Shown piece after piece: positions 1 to 9,059 of a stretch of 64,000 bases of DNA. Origin of the DNA: Bacteroidales bacterium (GTDB taxonomy: Bacteria; Bacteroidota; Bacteroidia; Bacteroidales; Tenuifilaceae); the NCBI GenBank assembly GCA_020636835.1, contig JACJXC010000005.1:186001-250000 (forward strand). The letters run 5' to 3'. A model generated the notes under the pieces. That model did not search any database and was not told the DNA's origin. It worked only from the letters and a program-made list of their open reading frames with translations. The position numbers and the translations under genes were made by a program. Position 1 is the first letter of the stretch. Each line of letters opens with the position of its first letter.

Positions 1-1422
1 GGGATTCCATCCCAAATCGTCGATAAAGCTTCCGCGTTGCCGTTGCGATATCCCGTAAATTCCCTCGATAGTAAGAAAATCGTCGGAGGAATCGAACGAA
101 AAAACCGCACTAATATTGTGGGGAAATGCATGCTCCAGCTGTAGGCCTAAATTAAGATAGATATTCTTAGTCTCAACGGGCTGAAACACCTTTGAACATA
201 GATTTCGGTAAAGGTTCAGCCTATGCTTCTGCTTAGCTAAACTACCCTCCTGTGCACGCACTGCGGTAACATCCCGGCCAATGATAGTAAGTTCATTAAC
301 CACCTCAAAACCCACAAGAATGGACCATACAATAATTTTCTGAGTTCCATCCTTTGCGGTAATAACGCTTTCGAAGGGCTTAGAGCCACTTTCTTTTAGG
401 TATTCTACAAAACGCCTGTAAGCATCGGGCGATGAGGCAAATAGTTTCTTAAAATTTGAATCGGCATTCAACTCTGCACATTTAAAGCCCAATGTTTTCT
501 CGGCATACTTATTACAAAATGTAATGCCCATGGACGAGTCGAAAGAGATAAATATCAACTGGTGCGAGTTGAGCAATGCCGAATACCGAGCCCGATCGGT
601 CGAGGAAATAGCCCCACCCTGTAAAGAAGTAAAATCGACAATAGCCCCCTCAATCAACTCGATATTTGCCGGATTTTTTGACGCAATCAGAATAATGTCT
701 CTTACTTGCCCTGCCGATCCGATGTAGCGCAGGGTGAAGGAAAATGCACCCTCGGGACTCGCCACAAACTGCCGCCAATGCAGAATAAGTTTATTGTGAG
801 TTTTATCGGAGAGATGGGGTTTAAGCTCATTGAACAAAGAAAAGCGCTCCCCCTGATTAACGTTAAAAAAACAACAACGGCTCTGCAACGTAAAATCGTT
901 CGCAATGGGATTAAATTTGAAGAAAGCGAATGGGAAACTGGTATCGGCAGAGGGATCGGACATTACCATATATTTATCGGGGTCAACATCATAAAACTTC
1001 CCAATAATGAAGGCCACATTACCTGCCGAATCGTGCTCCGACACTGCCACCTTTGCCCGAATCCAACGCCAACTCCCTTTCCGAAGCAACCTAAACTCCA
1101 GATCGCCAGTTACTGAGCGACCACTCAACAACCTACTAAATGTTTTCCGAAGCAACTTTTGATCGTCGGAATGCACCGCGGAAAAAAAATCATCCTGAGC
1201 AATTCCGCGCTCATCGAACTTTATTCCCAAAGCCACCAGCACCTTCCGGCTAAAGTGGAAGTGCTGGGTTTGACTATCCCAATACCAAAAACCCGCCTCA
1301 AGGAAGCGCTGTATGTGCATAAAAAAATCCTGAGCGATAGGAGCTCCAAACTGAATACGGTTATCACGATTTTGCATACACAATTTTTTATCAAAAACAA
1401 GCACACCACCATACAATGCCAT
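1..1422 (-). CDS. Multi-PAS/GAF sensor protein, partial at C-terminus
   Basis: The frame is open on the minus strand from an ATG at 1422 to the window edge (474 codons, no stop); an in-frame TAA at 1429-1431 fixes the start. Residues about 35-150 look like a PAS_3 fold (FWYWDSQTQ, then KGSWRWIRAKVA, then a closing IIGKFYDVD). Residues 155-270 are a degenerate second PAS-like unit. Residues 274-398 are a clear PAS with a PAC end (TAKDGTQKIIVWS, then IIGRDVTAVRA). From about residue 415 a GAF-like domain begins. No membrane segment is visible. A histidine kinase, cyclase or phosphatase output domain is expected beyond the edge but is not seen. Family call is firm for PAS; the output is unknown. 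Confidence 0.8.
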   Translation of the reverse strand, partial: MALYGGVLVFDKKLCMQNRDNRIQFGAPIAQDFFMHIQRFLEAGFWYWDSQTQHFHFSRKVLVALGIKFDERGIAQDDFFSAVHSDDQKLLRKTFSRLLSGRSVTGDLEFRLLRKGSWRWIRAKVAVSEHDSAGNVAFIIGKFYDVDPDKYMVMSDPSADTSFPFAFFKFNPIANDFTLQSRCCFFNVNQGERFSLFNELKPHLSDKTHNKLILHWRQFVASPEGAFSFTLRYIGSAGQVRDIILIASKNPANIELIEGAIVDFTSLQGGAISSTDRARYSALLNSHQLIFISFDSSMGITFCNKYAEKTLGFKCAELNADSNFKKLFASSPDAYRRFVEYLKESGSKPFESVITAKDGTQKIIVWSILVGFEVVNELTIIGRDVTAVRAQEGSLAKQKHRLNLYRNLCSKVFQPVETKNIYLNLGLQLEHAFPHNISAVFSFDSSDDFLTIEGIYGISQRQRGSFIDDLGWNP

Positions 1423-1755
1423 CCGATATTAACTCTGCACCAAATGCACCTGGGCAAATCCGGCAAAAAGGCAGCGGTAAAAACCAATTTATTCTGAAAT
1501 TTAGTAAAAATTTCGGCATTAACAAACATCAACCATAAACCAGTGTTTAATTAATACCGGAATGAATGCCACAATAAAATTCTACAATAGCCATTCTACA
1601 TGGGATTTAAAAAAGATTAGATTTGAATCATAAATCGGAATTGTTAAAAACTTTTGAAAATTGTTGAATACTTATTGATACCAATCGAGCTACGAGTAAA
1701 TTACATTTAATTACTTTGCGGATAATACACAGAAAACAATATAGCGAAACCAGAA
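1423..1755. other. Intergenic region between divergent genes
   Basis: This AT-rich stretch separates the partial sensor (minus) from the small RHH gene (plus). A near-consensus -7 element TTACTTTG lies at 1711-1718, 38 bases before the plus-strand start, without a recognisable -33 box. I see no convincing promoter for the minus gene and no RNA gene. Confidence 0.4.
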
Positions 1756-1956
1756 ATGACTAGACGTCCAGGGTTTAATACCGAGCAACTCAAAAGGATA
1801 CACCGCAAAGAGCTCCTGTTCAACACCAGCGAGTTGAATGCCATTGAGCTATACTGTAAACGTTATAGAATTCGGAATAAGTCGAAATTTCTGCGCGAAG
1901 CGATAATATCAAAGATTCTTAACCGCTTTGAAAGCGACCATCCTCGACTGTTCTAG
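1756..1956 (+). CDS. Small ribbon-helix-helix-like protein
   Basis: This 66-residue basic protein has a predicted beta strand (KELLFNTSELNAIE) followed by two helices (YCKRYRIRNKSKFLREAII). This is the layout of ribbon-helix-helix DNA-binding proteins and of the N-terminus of MobC-like relaxosome proteins. It probably binds DNA as a dimer. No toxin or relaxase gene is adjacent, so an antitoxin or mobilisation role is not supported. It is convergent with the TonB receptor gene. The fold assignment is by pattern only, and function is unknown. Confidence 0.6.
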   Translation: MTRRPGFNTEQLKRIHRKELLFNTSELNAIELYCKRYRIRNKSKFLREAIISKILNRFESDHPRLF

Positions 1957-2038
1957 AAAACACCCCTCCATTAGCGTTGATACTACACAAGGAAAGCGCT
2001 CAATTCACATCCGAATCGGCAACCGAAAGCAATCAACA

Positions 2039-4483
2039 CTAAAACTTCACCATCAATTTCACATTGATACGCCTCGATGTAAGGTAATTGGGCACAGCGT
2101 AGCTATCGGCGTACCCATCCTGATTGCCGACAGTTTGCACCCACATGTACGACACTGTATTGTTAAAATTAAACAGGTTAAAAACCTCGGCGCTAACCCA
2201 CACACTCTTAATTGCGGTTAACCTTTTAGGAAGAATGGACGACCGGATATTATCGTCGAGCAGAATCTTGGTAAAACCTAAATCGACCCTGCGGTATGCC
2301 GACATGCGGAAATTAATATCGTACCTATCGGACGAAGCCTTCCCAAATGGCAACCCGCTACCGTAAAACCCGTAAAGATGCACTCTAAACGACGGATTGC
2401 CCGGTAGGTAATCCTGGAAATACAAGTTGAAGGCAAACCGCTGATCGGTGGGCCGGGGGTAACTCCCATAGCTATCGTTTGGCCTATCCTCCATTGTTCG
2501 GAGCAACGAAAACCCAACCCACGACTCGGCTCCAGGCACCAATTCGCCATTCACTTTAACATCAAAACCCCGCGCATAGCCTTTAGCTAGATTTCCCCCC
2601 GAATAGCGAACCCTCACATTATCGAGCTTATAGGGAATCAAATTTGATAACGACTTATAGTACAGCTCTGCCGACAACCGGAAGGGACGGCTCCATGCGC
2701 TAAAATAGTACTGACCACCCAACAGGTATTGAACCGATTTTTGCGACTTAATGCCATGATTAATAGCTCCACTTGCCATTCTTAACTCCTTATAGAACGG
2801 GGGTTGATAGTAAATCCCTGTAGAAAAGTGAAACTCCAAATTTTTATTAGACTTTGGAACTACAGACATTGTAGCCCTGGGGCTAAGCAGGAACTCATCG
2901 TTCAGATCCCAGTACAACGCCCTACAGCCAAGTGTTGCCTGCACATTAAACGGGCCAATACTTTTGCGCAAATCGGCTTGCAAAAAGGCCGCTGCGCGGT
3001 GGATATCTATAGTGTTATTAGCCCGGAGGGAATAGGCCAACCCTACACTATTCCCAGTGTAGGGCAACGAGTAGCCCGACGAGTCGATTAAATCCCACTC
3101 CACCAGCTCATCGTCAAAATGATCGCGCTGAAGCGAAAAACCCCACTTTACCCGCGAATCGCCAAACCGATACACCCCAATATGACCAATAGAGTTAACG
3201 TATGCATCAAGGTAATTCCGGGCATGGTTAAGGAATCCTCCAATACCAACATTTATAAGGCTATCGCCGTAAGTTGATGAGCCCATCGAATTATCGAGTT
3301 CGTTCAGGTAGTACTGACCTAAAATATCGTAGGTTTCGCGCTCAGAATTAAAGTAATTGGCCGAGTACAGCTTAAGCGATAGCGCAGGGGTGGGTTTATA
3401 CTCAAACGCCAGAGCGCCCATGCCGGTTTGAAACCGGTCGCGCTCCTGCCCCTCGTAGTAAACCTTTAGCTGAAGCGAACTGCTAAACAGCCCGAATCGG
3501 GTTTCGCGTACATCGGGGGCAAACATATAGGTATTGCCCGAATAATTGCCAAGCAGACTAACCGATAGCTTTGGAGTTAACTGGTAGTTAAACAGGCCCT
3601 GCCAATCGATAAAGGTTGGGGAGTAGTCGCCCTTAACATCCAATGTGCTCAGCATATACTGCGATGTTTTGTAACGCACGCCCGTAATATAGGTGAATCG
3701 GGATTTACACAGCACCCCCTCGGTGGTTGCGCTTGCACCCAGAAGGCTTGCCGACACAGTGGTTCGGAAATCGATAGGATTGCGGTAGCGGACATTCAAC
3801 ACCGACGACATCTTATCGCCAAACTCCGCATTGAAGGCACCCGCCGAAAACTCCACCGCCGCCACCATATCGGGGTTTATGAAGCTTAGCCCCTCCTGCT
3901 GTCCCGAACGCACAAGGAATGGTCGAAAAATTTCAATATCGTTCACATACACAAGATTCTCGTCGAAGTTTCCACCGCGCACGGTGTACTGCGAACTCAA
4001 CTCGTTCGACGACGAAACACCGGGAATAGACTTCAGAAGCGATTCGAAATTGCCCGAAATATTGGGCATAAACTCGATCCCCCGGGCACTTAGCCTATCA
4101 ATATTCCCCTGCCTACGCTGTATGGCCGACACAAAAACCTCGTCGATACTCTTTGATTCGGGCTTAAGCGCAAATCGCAAATCAATAACACCAGCCCCAT
4201 CCTTAGGGCTAATTACCACCCAATCAGTTTGGTAACCCAGAAACGACAATCGGACAATAACCTGATTTTTAATCACCACATTCAACTTAAACCGCCCATT
4301 CTCATCGGTTGATGTCCCATTGTTTGTTCCCTCAACCATAACATTAACATTGGGCAATGGATTGCTCATTGTGTCGGTAACCACCCCAACAACCAAGCGG
4401 GTTTGGGCAAACAGGAATGCGGGCAATAGCATTACAACAATAAGCAACAGTATGCGATACCGACAGAACGGACTAATCATCAA
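2039..4483 (-). CDS. TonB-dependent receptor with carboxypeptidase-regulatory N-terminal domain
   Basis: This 814-residue outer-membrane protein has a signal peptide (about 1-26, ending FLFAQ) and a CarboxypepD_reg beta-sandwich (30-115, with GVVTDTMSNPLPNVNVMVEG). A plug domain follows (about 125-235, with YTVRGGNFDENLVYVNDIEI), then a C-terminal barrel ending in an aromatic Phe. It is shorter than SusC proteins (about 1000 residues) and no SusD gene is adjacent, so a siderophore-, vitamin- or metal-type receptor is more likely than a glycan one. The substrate cannot be told. It has its own promoter at 4508-4539 and is divergent from the phosphatase-like gene. Confidence 0.92.
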   Translation of the reverse strand: MMISPFCRYRILLLIVVMLLPAFLFAQTRLVVGVVTDTMSNPLPNVNVMVEGTNNGTSTDENGRFKLNVVIKNQVIVRLSFLGYQTDWVVISPKDGAGVIDLRFALKPESKSIDEVFVSAIQRRQGNIDRLSARGIEFMPNISGNFESLLKSIPGVSSSNELSSQYTVRGGNFDENLVYVNDIEIFRPFLVRSGQQEGLSFINPDMVAAVEFSAGAFNAEFGDKMSSVLNVRYRNPIDFRTTVSASLLGASATTEGVLCKSRFTYITGVRYKTSQYMLSTLDVKGDYSPTFIDWQGLFNYQLTPKLSVSLLGNYSGNTYMFAPDVRETRFGLFSSSLQLKVYYEGQERDRFQTGMGALAFEYKPTPALSLKLYSANYFNSERETYDILGQYYLNELDNSMGSSTYGDSLINVGIGGFLNHARNYLDAYVNSIGHIGVYRFGDSRVKWGFSLQRDHFDDELVEWDLIDSSGYSLPYTGNSVGLAYSLRANNTIDIHRAAAFLQADLRKSIGPFNVQATLGCRALYWDLNDEFLLSPRATMSVVPKSNKNLEFHFSTGIYYQPPFYKELRMASGAINHGIKSQKSVQYLLGGQYYFSAWSRPFRLSAELYYKSLSNLIPYKLDNVRVRYSGGNLAKGYARGFDVKVNGELVPGAESWVGFSLLRTMEDRPNDSYGSYPRPTDQRFAFNLYFQDYLPGNPSFRVHLYGFYGSGLPFGKASSDRYDINFRMSAYRRVDLGFTKILLDDNIRSSILPKRLTAIKSVWVSAEVFNLFNFNNTVSYMWVQTVGNQDGYADSYAVPNYLTSRRINVKLMVKF

Positions 4484-4507
4484 CCAATTTATTTATGTAA
4501 AATTCCT

Positions 4508-4539
4508 CAAAAGTAGCAAGATGAACAAATCAACACAAA
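4508..4539 (-). promoter_or_regulatory. Bacteroidota-type promoter of the TonB receptor gene
   Basis: Read on the minus strand, TTTG (4539-4536) is followed by 20 bases and a perfect -7 element TACTTTTG (4515-4508). This matches the known Bacteroidota consensus TTTG-N19..21-TAnnTTTG. Transcription would start about 20 bases before the ATG at 4483. Confidence 0.6.
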
Positions 4540-4645
4540 GAAAAACCGATTTATTCGAAGAAAATTGCATCACATCCCAAAAAATAGTTTTTAATTTGAC
4601 GTAACATAATGTAAATTGCATAGAGAGACAAAAAAAGGGAAGCCC

Positions 4646-5071
4646 ATGAAGCGAATACTAGTAATATCAAAACACAACGCATGCCGTTCGCAAATGGCCG
4701 AGGGATGGCTAGCCTACTACGGAAAGGGCGTTGCCGAAGTATTTAGCGCGGGTTTTACCCCCACAGCTCTGGATCTGAAAGCAGCAAACGCCATGATGGA
4801 TGCCGTAATTGATATAACCCGGTATAAATCCAAAGGGCTAACCGAATTCATGGAACAAAAATTCGATTATATAATCTGTTTGGATAGCGAGATGGAATCG
4901 ATACTCCCCGAATTTATAGGAAACCCTTCGGTGGTAAAACTCGATTACCCCAATATCAACGAGCAGAACTTAACCGAAGCCCAGGCAAAGGAGGCCTACA
5001 ACACCCTGCGCGACGACTTGGAAAACATGGCCTTCGACTTTGTTCATGAGTTTATTAAACCGCTCTACTAG
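4646..5071 (+). CDS. Low-molecular-weight phosphatase/ArsC-like protein lacking the nucleophile Cys
   Basis: This 141-residue protein has the fold signature of thioredoxin-type arsenate reductases and LMW protein tyrosine phosphatases: an N-terminal strand, a P-loop, then MAEGW. I chose the ATG at 4646 because the P-loop of this family lies within the first 20 residues; an in-frame ATG at 4616 would add a poorly conserved tail. The family P-loop is C-x5-R-S, but here it reads S-KHNAC-R-S, with the codon TCA (Ser) at the nucleophile position. The second Cys of the loop remains. The later Cys pair of ArsC is reduced to one (YIICLDSE). YjbQ follows after 44 bases. It may be inactive, or act as a binding protein. 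Confidence 0.75.
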   Translation: MKRILVISKHNACRSQMAEGWLAYYGKGVAEVFSAGFTPTALDLKAANAMMDAVIDITRYKSKGLTEFMEQKFDYIICLDSEMESILPEFIGNPSVVKLDYPNINEQNLTEAQAKEAYNTLRDDLENMAFDFVHEFIKPLY

Positions 5072-5115
5072 CTATCGCATCCACATCAACCCAAAATACC
5101 ACTCGCCAAAAGCAA

Positions 5116-5523
5116 ATGACCACACAGATTGAATTCTCGCTCCCGCCCTACCCTGCGGGTTTCCATCTAATAACCGAAACAATTGTTAAAAGATTGCCCC
5201 AACTCCCCGATAGAGGGATTGTGAACATATTCATAAAGCATACATCGGCAGGGCTAACGATAAATGAGAATGCCGATAGCACTGTGAGAACCGATTTTCA
5301 AAAGTTTATCACAAAGCTAATCCCTTTTGTCCCGTACTTTGAGCATACACTGGAGGGCAACGACGATATGACAGCACACATAAAATCGTCGTTAATAGGA
5401 CAATCGGTTACAATCCCCATAACCAACCGAAAGTTAAACCTTGGCACTTGGCAGGGAATCTACCTCTGTGAATTCAGAAATAATGGGGGCAGTCGCAATA
5501 TTGTGGTTAGTATTATTGAATAA
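5116..5523 (+). CDS. yjbQ: YjbQ family protein (UPF0047)
   Basis: This 135-residue protein has full family length and its three signature stretches: HTSAGLTINENAD (about 42-54), EGNDDMTAHIKSSL (74-87) and GTWQGIYLCEFR (109-120). The His, Asn and Glu residues of these motifs line the metal-binding pocket of the trimer. Members show weak secondary thiamine-phosphate synthase activity, but the physiological role is not established. It lies 44 bases after the phosphatase-like gene and may share its transcript. Confidence 0.9.
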   Translation: MTTQIEFSLPPYPAGFHLITETIVKRLPQLPDRGIVNIFIKHTSAGLTINENADSTVRTDFQKFITKLIPFVPYFEHTLEGNDDMTAHIKSSLIGQSVTIPITNRKLNLGTWQGIYLCEFRNNGGSRNIVVSIIE

Positions 5524-5945
5524 AAATCAACTATTAAAACAATACCCTACACCACAACCGAAATGGAATTATTGCTCTTTAGAAAATACCAAACTCCGCC
5601 ACAAAGCCATCCCATCAACAAAAAAGTGAATGCCATTTATAATCATTTTAATTAGTGTAAACTTAAAAGCGATTTTCGGAAACGGGCACGCTATTATTAA
5701 AAATATTCATACTTTTGCTTTCAATCAAAAGCCATTTTTGGAGTTTCGAATTACAAATTGAAACTAGTATGAACACTTCATTCATCTTCTACTTGCACAA
5801 TGTAGCCCAGAATGTAGGGTTTCTGAAGCGTTTTGGTGGACTATAACACCTTGCGATACCCCTCCGAATAAACGCCAGGGGTTAATGCATTGCCTATTCA
5901 GGTTAGAATAAAACAAAACAACGAAAAACAGTTAAAACATTAAAT
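5524..5945. other. Long leader upstream of iorA, with a degenerate hairpin repeat
   Basis: There is no convincing gene in these 422 bases. A perfect -7 element TACTTTTG lies at 5710-5717 but has no TTTG box at the usual spacing. If used, it gives a leader of about 220 bases before iorA. Bases 5806-5905 resemble the hairpin-rich repeat at 23808-23945, sharing a CCCAGA...GGGTTT start and an ATTGCCTATTCA-like end. They contain a 6-bp inverted repeat, ACCCCT (5858-5863) and AGGGGT (5877-5882). Confidence 0.4.
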
Positions 5946-7556
5946 ATGAGTAAACTATTACTACTTGGCGATGAAGCCATTGCTCAAGGAGCAATTGACG
6001 CAGGATTATCGGGGCTTTATGCCTATCCCGGCACTCCATCAACCGAAATTATGGAATTTGTACAGGGTTCCAAACAGGCCGCGGAGCTGAACATCCACCG
6101 CCAATGGTCGGCCAATGAGAAAACGGCCATGGAATCGGCCATAGGGATGTCGTACGCAGGGAAACGAGCCATGGTGTGCTTTAAGCATGTTGGTTTAAAC
6201 GTGGCCGCCGATGCATTCATCAACGCCTCGGTTACCGGTGTTAACGGAGGTTTAATTGTGGTATCGGCCGACGACCCCTCGATGCACTCGTCGCAGAATG
6301 AGCAGGACTCGAGGTTCTACGCAAAATTTGCCATGATTCCAATTCTGGAACCGGCCAACCAACAGGAATGCTACGACATGGCCTACTACGGTTTTGAACT
6401 ATCCGAAAAGATGAACGTACCGGTAATGCTACGCATTACAACCCGCATGGCTCACTCGCGCGCCGGGGTACAACGCAAAGAGGTTCGGAATCAGAACGGA
6501 ATAAAACTACCATCGGATCCACGCCAGTTTGTCCTACTCCCCGCCATTGCCCGCAAAAACTACAAGAACCTGCTACTAAACCAACCCGCAATGGAAGCTG
6601 AATCGGAAAAATCTCCGTTCAACGCTTACATTCAAGGCTCAAACACCGAAATGGGAATAATTGCCACAGGCATTGCATACAACTATTTAATGGAGAATTA
6701 CCCCGATAGGAAGTGCCCATACCCCATCGTTAAAGTAAATCAATACCCACTTCCCAAAAAACAAATAGCAGAGCTTTACAACACCTGCAAATCCGTAATG
6801 GTACTAGAGGAAGGCTACCCCATTGTAGAGGAAATGATTAAAGGCTACCTGAACGTTGGCAAACCTGTTCATGGCCGACTAGACGGCACCCTACCCCGCG
6901 ACGGGGAGCTCAACCCTAATATTGTTGCAAAAGCACTTGGGATGACCGTTACCGAGGGACAAGCCATCCCCTCAATTGTAAAACAACGCCCACCATCACT
7001 CTGTCAGGGCTGCGGCCACCGCGATGTTTACGAGGATTTGAACGAGGCCATGAAAGAGTACGGCACAGGCCGAGTATTTGCCGATATAGGCTGCTACACA
7101 TTAGGCGCACTGCCACCATTCAATGCCATTAACTCGTGCGTTGATATGGGTGCATCCATCACAATGGCCAAAGGAGCTGCCGATGCTGGCCTAGTTCCGG
7201 CTGTGGCAATAATTGGCGACTCCACCTTTACCCATAGCGGGATGACCGGCCTGCTCGATGCGGTTAACGAAAACGCCCCCATCACCGTTATTATTTCCGA
7301 TAACTCCACCACCGGGATGACTGGCGGCCAGGACTCTTCGGCACACGGGAGATTGGTTGAAATCTGCAAGGGCTTGGGAGTTCACCCCGACCACATTCGG
7401 GTTATGGTACCACTAAAAAAGAACCACGAGGAGAATGTAAGAATAATGAAGGAAGAGCTAGCCTACCAAGGCATTTCCGTACTAATCCCGCAACGTGAGT
7501 GTATCCAAACCCTAGCCCGTCGCAAAAAAACCGAAAAGAAGGAATCGAACGATTAA
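5946..7556 (+). CDS. iorA: Indolepyruvate:ferredoxin oxidoreductase alpha subunit, without ferredoxin domain
   Basis: This 536-residue thiamine-diphosphate enzyme converts aryl pyruvates (from Trp, Phe and Tyr transamination) plus CoA to aryl-acetyl-CoA with reduction of ferredoxin, in the cytoplasm. The N-terminal pyrimidine-binding domain (about 1-330) has AYPGTPSTEIMEF and the conserved SANEKTAME. The C-terminal diphosphate domain has CQGCGHRDVYE (about 353) and the GDSTF...DNSTTGMTGGQ motif (from about 424). Canonical IorA carries a C-terminal [4Fe-4S] ferredoxin domain and is over 600 residues long. This one ends right after the PQREC motif with a lysine-rich tail. iorB follows 18 bases later. 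The enzyme type suggests anaerobic amino-acid fermentation. Confidence 0.93.
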   Translation: MSKLLLLGDEAIAQGAIDAGLSGLYAYPGTPSTEIMEFVQGSKQAAELNIHRQWSANEKTAMESAIGMSYAGKRAMVCFKHVGLNVAADAFINASVTGVNGGLIVVSADDPSMHSSQNEQDSRFYAKFAMIPILEPANQQECYDMAYYGFELSEKMNVPVMLRITTRMAHSRAGVQRKEVRNQNGIKLPSDPRQFVLLPAIARKNYKNLLLNQPAMEAESEKSPFNAYIQGSNTEMGIIATGIAYNYLMENYPDRKCPYPIVKVNQYPLPKKQIAELYNTCKSVMVLEEGYPIVEEMIKGYLNVGKPVHGRLDGTLPRDGELNPNIVAKALGMTVTEGQAIPSIVKQRPPSLCQGCGHRDVYEDLNEAMKEYGTGRVFADIGCYTLGALPPFNAINSCVDMGASITMAKGAADAGLVPAVAIIGDSTFTHSGMTGLLDAVNENAPITVIISDNSTTGMTGGQDSSAHGRLVEICKGLGVHPDHIRVMVPLKKNHEENVRIMKEELAYQGISVLIPQRECIQTLARRKKTEKKESND

Positions 7557-7574
7557 CCTAAAAACTGAATCAGA

Positions 7575-8156
7575 ATGAAAAACGATATCATACTAGCAGG
7601 CGTTGGAGGGCAAGGCATCCTTTCAATTGCTGCAGCCATTGGCCTAGCCGCAGTTAATCACAATCTATACATAAAACAATCGGAAGTTCACGGCATGAGC
7701 CAACGGGGTGGCGACGTTCAATCGCACCTCCGCATATCGGATGCACCAATTGCCTCGGATCTAATTCCTGCCGGGAAAGCGGATTTAATCATCTCGGTTG
7801 AGCCCATGGAGGCATTACGTTACCTCCCAATGCTCGCCGCAACGGGCTGGGTGGTTACCAACACTGTACCCTTCAACAATATCCCCGATTACCCCGAAAC
7901 CGAGGAGATACTTGCAAATGTTAATGCGGTTAAAAACCATATCGCCATCGATGCCGAGGCTATTGCCAAAGAGGTTGGATCGGCTCGATCCATGAATATA
8001 GTAATGCTTGGAGCCGCATCGCTATTCCTCGATATTCCATTCGAGAGAATTGAGGAGGGAATCAGGCAGCTCTTCGGCAAAAAGGGCGACGACGTGGTTG
8101 AACTCAACCTTAAGGCGCTAAGAGCCGGCCGCGAGTATAGCGAAAAGAACCGCTAA
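7575..8156 (+). CDS. iorB: Indolepyruvate:ferredoxin oxidoreductase beta subunit
   Basis: This 193-residue gamma-type domain of 2-oxoacid:ferredoxin oxidoreductases starts with the signature AGVGGQGILSIAAAIG (8-23). QSEVHGMSQRGGDVQSHLR follows (about 36-54); it binds CoA and contacts the alpha subunit. Length is normal for IorB. It sits 18 bases after iorA and is closed by a strong terminator at 8172-8210, so the two genes form a closed operon. No phenylacetate-CoA ligase follows. Confidence 0.95.
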   Translation: MKNDIILAGVGGQGILSIAAAIGLAAVNHNLYIKQSEVHGMSQRGGDVQSHLRISDAPIASDLIPAGKADLIISVEPMEALRYLPMLAATGWVVTNTVPFNNIPDYPETEEILANVNAVKNHIAIDAEAIAKEVGSARSMNIVMLGAASLFLDIPFERIEEGIRQLFGKKGDDVVELNLKALRAGREYSEKNR

Positions 8157-8171
8157 TCAAAAAAAATCCAT

Positions 8172-8210
8172 AAAGAAAGAGCCCCTCGCAAAGGGGTTCT
8201 TTCTTTTTTT
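8172..8210 (+). terminator. Rho-independent terminator after iorAB
   Basis: A 15-bp stem (one G-T pair) with a CGCAA loop ends in a T run. It lies 15 bases past the iorB stop and just before the promoter of the LytS-like gene. Confidence 0.9.
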
Positions 8211-8235
8211 AGTACAATTGGCATAATTATTTTGA

Positions 8236-8243
8236 TAAATTTG
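8236..8243 (+). promoter_or_regulatory. -7 element of the LytS/LytTR operon
   Basis: TAAATTTG matches TAnnTTTG exactly and lies between the iorAB terminator and the kinase gene. It overlaps an upstream in-frame ATG at 8232, so translation must start later, at 8292. A TTG at 8218-8220 is the only -33 candidate, at a short 15-base spacing. Confidence 0.5.
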
Positions 8244-8291
8244 TACATCAAACTACATTTGCCTTATCACTTTAACCTTAACTGCATAGTA

Positions 8292-9059
8292 ATGCACACA
8301 CCTTTAATCTACATCTGTTTTGCTGCGGTTACAATACTGCTTACCACATTTGTAGGCATTACTATTTACCTCTACATCAAAAACCGATCAATAACCCGCC
8401 GCAACTTACAGGTTGAACAGCAACTCCTGCTCTCGCAAATGAATCCACACTTCGTATTTAATTCACTAACCGCCATACAAAGCTACATATTCCGGAACGA
8501 GGCTCACCTAGCGAGCAAATACCTGGCCAGCTTTGCAAAGTTAATCCGGCTTGTTCTTGAAAACTCCCGAATAGAATTCAACACGGTGGAGCGCGAAGTA
8601 AACACGCTCCGCTATTATTTAGAGCTACAATCGCTACGATTTGAGGAACGCTTTGAATACCACATTGAGGTGGAAAACCAGGCCGAGATAAACTCAGCCC
8701 AAATACCGCCTATGCTCACGCAGCCATTCATCGAGAATGCAATTGAGCATGGTTTTTTGCACAACTCCAGCAAGGGAGTGCTAAGCATACGTTTTATCCC
8801 CGACCATGGCAAAACACTAACCATTGAGGTTGAAGACAATGGTATTGGTATTGAAAAATCGCGCCAGATGCAAATACAGGCAGGCAAAACCCACCAATCG
8901 TTAGCCACTGAGATAACCCGCGAACGAATTCGGAAAATCAGAAAATCGAAAGGATTTACCATCGACATGAGCATAACCGATTTAGGCCTAACCGACAGTT
9001 CGAAACACGGAACACTCGTTAAATTCCAAATACCCCTACAACCATGCTCACCGCAATAG
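8292..9059 (+). CDS. LytS-type sensor histidine kinase
   Basis: This 255-residue protein has one N-terminal membrane helix (about 4-27) followed by the His_kinase domain of the LytS/YehU class: QMNPHFVFNSL, with the phospho-accepting His at about residue 54. An HATPase follows with N box NAIEHGF and the glycine box EDNGIGIEKS. It has no separate sensory domain, so the signal is probably sensed at the membrane or through a partner. I chose 8292 rather than 8232 because the earlier ATG lies in the promoter. It overlaps the LytTR regulator by 16 bases, so the two are translationally coupled. Confidence 0.92.
   Translation: MHTPLIYICFAAVTILLTTFVGITIYLYIKNRSITRRNLQVEQQLLLSQMNPHFVFNSLTAIQSYIFRNEAHLASKYLASFAKLIRLVLENSRIEFNTVEREVNTLRYYLELQSLRFEERFEYHIEVENQAEINSAQIPPMLTQPFIENAIEHGFLHNSSKGVLSIRFIPDHGKTLTIEVEDNGIGIEKSRQMQIQAGKTHQSLATEITRERIRKIRKSKGFTIDMSITDLGLTDSSKHGTLVKFQIPLQPCSPQ

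Noticed and set aside
1756..1956. Plasmid mobilisation (MobC) or antitoxin assignment for the small RHH protein
   Set aside because: There is no relaxase, toxin or mobile-element signature nearby; only the fold-level description is kept.
5769..5846. 25-codon frame with five aromatic codons upstream of iorA, possibly an attenuator leader peptide
   Set aside because: The stretch also aligns with the hairpin-rich repeat family, the hairpin after it has no T run, and no antiterminator could be drawn.
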